Assembly: GCA_018334695.1 (NCBI GenBank)
Contig: JAGXLO010000007.1
Coordinates: 1 to 50,920, forward strand
Source of the DNA: Candidatus Cloacimonadota bacterium
Lineage (GTDB): Bacteria > Cloacimonadota > Cloacimonadia > JGIOTU-2
Direction of reading: 5' to 3'
Length of the DNA: 50,920 nucleotides
Shown piece by piece: positions 47,488-50,920 of the stretch; position 1 is the stretch's first letter; every line of letters begins with the position of its first letter. The position numbers and the translations under genes were made by a program. Below the pieces are notes generated by a model that worked only from the letters and a program-made list of their open reading frames with translations, ran no database searches and was not told the origin of the DNA.

Positions 47488-47629
47488 GGGGAATGTGAGA
47501 CGGTGGGAAATGAGGATTTAGGATACAGGATGCAGGGGACAGATGTCAGAGGACGGAGGACTGAAATCGGAGGACAGAGGTGTCAAGTCCTAAAATAGTT
47601 GACAGATTTTTGATATAATTTTTCATAGA

Positions 47630-48530
47630 TTAAGCTATTTTTTTATTATTGAGATAATATTGTTTTGGAGTGATATAATTCAGGGATTAATGGATTCTAA
47701 GATTATTATATAGATTTATTATTTCTGCCACTATTTTTCTGGACTCTTTATAGTCTATATTTAACTCATCCAGGTAATATTCATCCTTTAATATTCCGTT
47801 TACTCTTTCTGCTAAGGCATTCTCATATACATGATCTTCTTCTGTCATGCTGATCTTCATGCCATGCTTTTTCAATACATCTATATATCCGGTACAGCAG
47901 TATTGTATACCTCTATCAGAATGATGTATTACTCCTTTGCACTTATCAAGCTTTCCTACTGCCATTTTTAAAGCCTTTATGGCTCCCTCTGCTTTTAAAT
48001 CTTTACTAAGACAATGTCCCATGAATATTATAATCCGTTACAAGCGCTAAATAGTAAAACTCATCCAGATGTCTTATATAGGTTATATCACTTACTAATA
48101 CTCGGCGAGGACTGTCTACATCCATATCTTTAATGAGGTTCTTATAACATCTAAATCTATGATTAGAGTTAGTAGTTTTAGTAGTCCTTTTACGAGGTCT
48201 GATCAGCATGTCTTTCTCTCTTAATAACTCAAATAACCTGTCTCTACCTACTCTAAAACCAAGATAAAAACTCGGCCAGCTATTAAGATATATATGCAGT
48301 TTACGCCCTCCTAATCTGGGATCTATTCTCTCTCTCATCTCTCTAACCTTGTCTAATATTTTGGCATTCTCTTTTTCTCTTATTCTCATTCTCTTCCCGG
48401 CTTGATAATAGGCTTGCCTGCTGTAATTATAACAACCACAAATAGCGCCTATTGATCTTTGTCTGAAATCAAATCGTTCAGCTTCTGACTTTGTCTCCTG
48501 GACGCCTTGGAGCCAAAGTTTTTTTTAAGA
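47630..48530 (-). pseudogene. IS3-family transposase orfB, broken
   Basis: The frame begins after the orfA A-run (KLWLQGVQETKSEAERFDFR, then QRSIGAICGCYNYSRQAYYQ) and codes an rve integrase core: VSDITYIRHL (first Asp), HHSDRGIQYC (second Asp) and VYENALAERVNG (Glu). A deletion near 48010-48022 shifts the frame (after DYN), and a TAA at 47687 interrupts LRIH-SLNYITP before the final stop at 47630. Confidence 0.88.
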
Positions 48531-48859
48531 TCTGTTTTAAACTCTTGGTTGGCAATATTAATTAAAGTCTCTAAAGCTAAATTCTTTAATTTAGATATGT
48601 CTCTTTCTTCTCTTAGATGCTTAACTTCTTCCTCTAATTCCTTAATACGATCTCGTTCGTCTTTGTTTTGCACTTTTATCACCTTTCCTATCTTATAATT
48701 TTTTCCGTATTTCCTAAGCCATCAATAAATTGTTGCTGTACTACATCCGAAAATCTCCACTGCATGTGTAACTTTATATTCTCCAGTTTCTATAGATTCC
48801 ACTACTCGCTTCTTAAATGATGTGCTATAACGATAAATATTTCTGGCATGTCGCTGCAT
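48449..48859 (-). pseudogene. IS3-family orfA with in-frame stop
   Basis: From the ATG at 48859: RHARNIYRYSTSFKKRVVES with a helix-turn-helix of the IS3 type, TGA at 48722-48724 (IY-stop-WLRK), then a leucine-zipper-like helix (ELEEEVKHLREERDISKLKN). A run of eight A at 48526-48519 is the likely -1 frameshift site into orfB. Confidence 0.85.
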
Positions 48860-48899
48860 AATAATCATCCTTTCATAGTGTCAACCTATTTCAGGATCA

Positions 48900-49237
48900 G
48901 AGTAAAAAAGAGAAAAGAAGAAGTAAAAAGAAAAGGTAAAAGACAAAAAAATAAAGAAAAAATAATATTACCAATCCTAAAAAAACATTGTCACTCTGAT
49001 GAGCTCAGCGAAGAAGTTTACAATGCCGATTTATCGGTGAGTCTCCCAGAAGCTAGCAATATCTGAAACATATAAAAGACTGTGAGAAAAGAGGATTCAG
49101 GATTCAGGGAAGAAGGTGAGAGGTGAAAAGTGAATCCGCCATGGCGGAACAAGTTTGTTGAATAGTGAATTGAATTCCGGAAGTGAATAAATAGAATCAA
49201 AATTTACTGGATGAAAATATAAAAATCGGATGATACA
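48900..49237. repeat. Intergenic tract with purine-rich and palindromic repeats
   Basis: No gene is seen. 48905-48960 is A/G-rich simple sequence. 48986-49064 resembles the widespread TGTCA-CTCTGA-GCGAAG intergenic repeat (TGTCACTCTGATGAGCTCAG followed by CGAAGAAG). 49133-49150 includes the perfect palindrome TCCGCCATGGCGGA. Confidence 0.65.
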
Positions 49238-49238
49238 A

Positions 49239-49283
49239 AATCCCCTCTTGAGAGGGGGGAACCACGAAGTGCTGGGGTGTGTA
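49239..49283. repeat. REP-like double-hairpin repeat
   Basis: CCCCTCT-TG-AGAGGGG forms a 7-base-arm hairpin, followed by CCACGAAGTG and CTGGGGTGTG. The pattern resembles REP-like elements known in FCB genomes. Confidence 0.7.
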
Positions 49284-49784
49284 AATGCTTAAACTTCCAA
49301 CTTAACGAGCCGCCATAGACCACTCCGTGACGGAAAGTGGATCAAATTATAAAATAAAGATATTTAGCAACGAACGTTAACGAACAAAAGCGAACAAAAA
49401 AATTTTAATAACCAAAAATACATTCCCCGAAGGGGATAAATAAATTAGCATAGGGTTTTTACCCTATGTTCATAGTTAAAAGTGAATTCATTCGCTGAAA
49501 GTGATAAATAAAAAGATTACACCGCAAAGACGGAAAGACGCGAGGAGAGAATGTCTATGGGACTGTGGGACTTTGTGGCTCTGGGACAGTGAGAAGGTAA
49601 GATGGCAAAAGTGAAAGGGGATGAAAAGAAAATATAAAAGGAAAACGAAAAAAAATTAAAAAAAGTGAATTGTGAATTGTGGATAAGAGTTTCCATACTG
49701 AAATTGAATGGCTTTATCTTACAACCAATTCCTATAAGTATCCAAAAATAACGAAAAATTTTAAAATGAAAAACTCAAAATTCC
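49284..49784. repeat. Gene-free tract with further hairpins and repeat words
   Basis: Seen here: CCCCGAAGGGG near 49426-49436; the inverted repeat CATAGGGT-TTTT-ACCCTATG near 49450-49469; ACCGCAAAGACGGAAAGACG near 49521-49540, like the common AAGACACGAAG intergenic repeat; and GTGAATTGTGAATTGTGG near 49665-49682. No coding sequence is supported. Confidence 0.6.
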
Positions 49785-49813
49785 TTGACATAGCCCACAT
49801 ACTAAAAAAACTG
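49785..49813 (+). promoter_or_regulatory. Candidate promoter of aldehyde dehydrogenase gene
   Basis: TTGACA at 49785-49790, 53 bases before the ATG; no clear -10. Confidence 0.3.
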
Positions 49814-49843
49814 CAAGATATCAAAAGAAGGAGACAACTGATT

Positions 49844-50920
49844 ATGGAAACAGAATATTTTTATATTGGGAATGAAAAAACAGATAGTAACAAAACCAAA
49901 GACATTTACTCCCCTTACCAAAATAAACATCTCGCTACAATTTATCTGGCAGAAGAGGAACACATACAAAAGGCAATAGCCAGGTCAAAACAGTCTTATA
50001 AAAAAAACAAAACAATGCCTTCTTATAAAAAAGCCAAAATCCTACAAAATATTGCTCAAGACATAAAGAAAAATCGAGTTGAACTAGCAGAAACTCTAGC
50101 TCTGGAGAGTGGTAAAAACATAAACTTTGCCCTGGGAGAAGTCGATAGAGCCGTAAACACATTTACTATTGCTTCCGAAGAAGCAAAACGGATAGAAGGA
50201 GAGTACTTTCCCCTGGATGCAGTTCAAAAAGGTGAAAACAAACAAGCACTGGTCAAAAGATTTCCCAGAGGTACCATCCTGGGAATATCCCCCTTTAATT
50301 TTCCCCTCAACCTAATTGCCCACAAAGTAGCTCCGGCAATAGCTACCGCAAATCCCATTCTCATCAAGCCCTCTTCTATTACTCCCCTATCAGCATTGAA
50401 TTTAGCCAAAATCGCTTCCAGATACCTTCCCGATGGCATGCTCTCTATTCTTCCTTGTAAAGGCTCAGACATCAGATCAGCCGTTACAAGTCCCGATATA
50501 AAAATGATAAGTTTTACTGGTAGTCCGGCTGTAGGCTGGAAACTAAAAGACCTTTGCGGAAAAAAGAAAATCTGCCTGGAACTGGGTGGGAATGCTGGTG
50601 TAATTATTGATAAAGATACCGATATTGATGACTGCATGGACAAATTTATTATCGGCGCTTTTGCTTATGCAGGGCAAGTTTGCATTCATACACAGAAATT
50701 TTATGTACATACTGATATTTATGATGAATTCCAGGATAAATTTGTTGCAGCCACACAAAAAATTGAAAACGGCGATCCGCTGAATGAGGAAATATTTCTC
50801 AATCCCATGATAACAGAAGAAGAGGCAATTCGAGCCGAAAATTGGCAAAATGAAGCTTTGGATGAAGGAGCAGAATTACTCTGTGGAGGTTCCAGAAATG
50901 GCAATATGTTTGAAGCTACG
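49844..50920 (+). CDS. NAD(P)-dependent aldehyde dehydrogenase (partial)
   Basis: The frame runs 359 codons from the ATG and leaves the window without a stop. It oxidises aldehydes to acids. Visible landmarks are ISPFNFPLNLIAHKVAPAIA (cofactor-domain start), NPILIKPSS (NAD-binding Lys), SFTGSPAVGWKLKD, catalytic Glu in CLELGGNAG and catalytic Cys in FAYAGQVCIHTQK. AAGGAG is correctly placed upstream. Substrate cannot be told; relatives include glyceraldehyde-3-phosphate and lactaldehyde dehydrogenases. Confidence 0.9.
   Translation, partial: METEYFYIGNEKTDSNKTKDIYSPYQNKHLATIYLAEEEHIQKAIARSKQSYKKNKTMPSYKKAKILQNIAQDIKKNRVELAETLALESGKNINFALGEVDRAVNTFTIASEEAKRIEGEYFPLDAVQKGENKQALVKRFPRGTILGISPFNFPLNLIAHKVAPAIATANPILIKPSSITPLSALNLAKIASRYLPDGMLSILPCKGSDIRSAVTSPDIKMISFTGSPAVGWKLKDLCGKKKICLELGGNAGVIIDKDTDIDDCMDKFIIGAFAYAGQVCIHTQKFYVHTDIYDEFQDKFVAATQKIENGDPLNEEIFLNPMITEEEAIRAENWQNEALDEGAELLCGGSRNGNMFEAT

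Larger units (their letters stand above)
47582..48899 (-). mobile_element. Decayed IS3-family insertion sequence
   Basis: About 1.3 kb with imperfect terminal repeats: left GTCCTAAAATAGTTGACAG near 47586-47604, right TGATCCTGAAATAGGTTGAC near 48880-48899 (minus strand). Inside are orfA and orfB in the IS3 layout, both broken. Flanks are low-complexity, so a target duplication cannot be defined. Confidence 0.85.

Noticed and set aside
42438-48724. In-frame TGA codons as recoding (selenocysteine, or TGA as a sense codon)
   Set aside because: They occur only in the IS and the permease fragment, both with other lesions; the intact housekeeping genes contain no in-frame TGA, and the glycosylase gene uses TGA as its stop.
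48848-49066. 72-residue plus-strand frame at the right end of the IS
   Set aside because: It spans the IS terminal repeat and A/G-rich simple sequence; no ribosome binding site or homology.
50224-50848. Minus-strand frames inside the aldehyde dehydrogenase region
   Set aside because: The plus strand carries an intact enzyme with all catalytic motifs.

Overview
The window is AT-rich and gene-dense. It most resembles the FCB (Fibrobacteres-Chlorobi-Bacteroidetes) side of the bacterial tree; my best guess is Candidatus Cloacimonadota. The reasons are: a gingipain-type (C25) secreted protease, two secreted proteins ending in FlgD-like/type-IX-type C-terminal domains, a PorX homologue (response regulator plus PglZ domain), a SecA carrying large insertions, a DUF2723 membrane protein with TPRs, and separately encoded heptose kinase and adenylyltransferase, which imply LPS and a Gram-negative envelope. 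The phylum is inferred from gene content; no rRNA gene is present.

Layout. 1-3626 (-): a C25 protease truncated by the left edge. 3875-11156 (-): an apparent operon of a COG2403-type GTPase, rpsO, pnp, wecB, galE and ugd. 11556-12296 (-): a family-4-like uracil-DNA glycosylase, divergent from a (+) operon der-plsY-hldA-hldC (12379-15803). 16323-22336 (-): tgt, porX, tsaE, a phosphohexomutase, adenosine deaminase and a small tail-anchored protein. 22477-27300 (-): topA, a MacB-like permease and rseP. 27392-37386 (-): rplM, rpsI, rpsB, tsf, pyrH, frr, a ferredoxin, a DUF2723/TPR protein, then a terminator-like hairpin directly in front of secA.

37579-41344 (+) holds two surface or secreted proteins, a beta-helix and a 10-repeat FG-GAP protein. 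41381-44339 (-) is an accessory patch: a NUDIX hydrolase, an ArsR-type regulator, a broken ABC-2 permease, an unlisted 45-residue Cys/His-rich protein, a decayed second copy of part of the NUDIX gene, and an AlbA_2 (Schlafen-type) gene whose last codons run into that decayed copy. 44532-47200 (-) is a compact gene set with a redox/haem flavour (DUF2141, a haem-type membrane protein, TspO, an EFR1 flavodoxin-ferredoxin). 47201-49843 is a graveyard of a decayed IS3-family element and REP-like or low-complexity repeats. 49844 to the right edge (+) starts an aldehyde dehydrogenase.

How the genes fit together. Most of the window is housekeeping: translation, RNA decay, the Sec pathway, nucleotide and sugar-nucleotide supply, and envelope synthesis. 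The thread of most biological interest is protein export and surface display: SecA, RseP, PorX, the C25 protease and the two proteins with sorting-type domains. The most unusual single observations are a ribosomal protein S2 that ends in a lysine/glutamate-rich linker plus a C2H2 zinc finger, a six-cysteine insertion in SecA, the terminator-like hairpin in the secA leader, and the NUDIX relic at the end of the AlbA_2 gene. A perfect TTGACA hexamer lies 40-110 bases upstream of at least ten transcription units and looks like the local -35 element; -10 boxes are weak.
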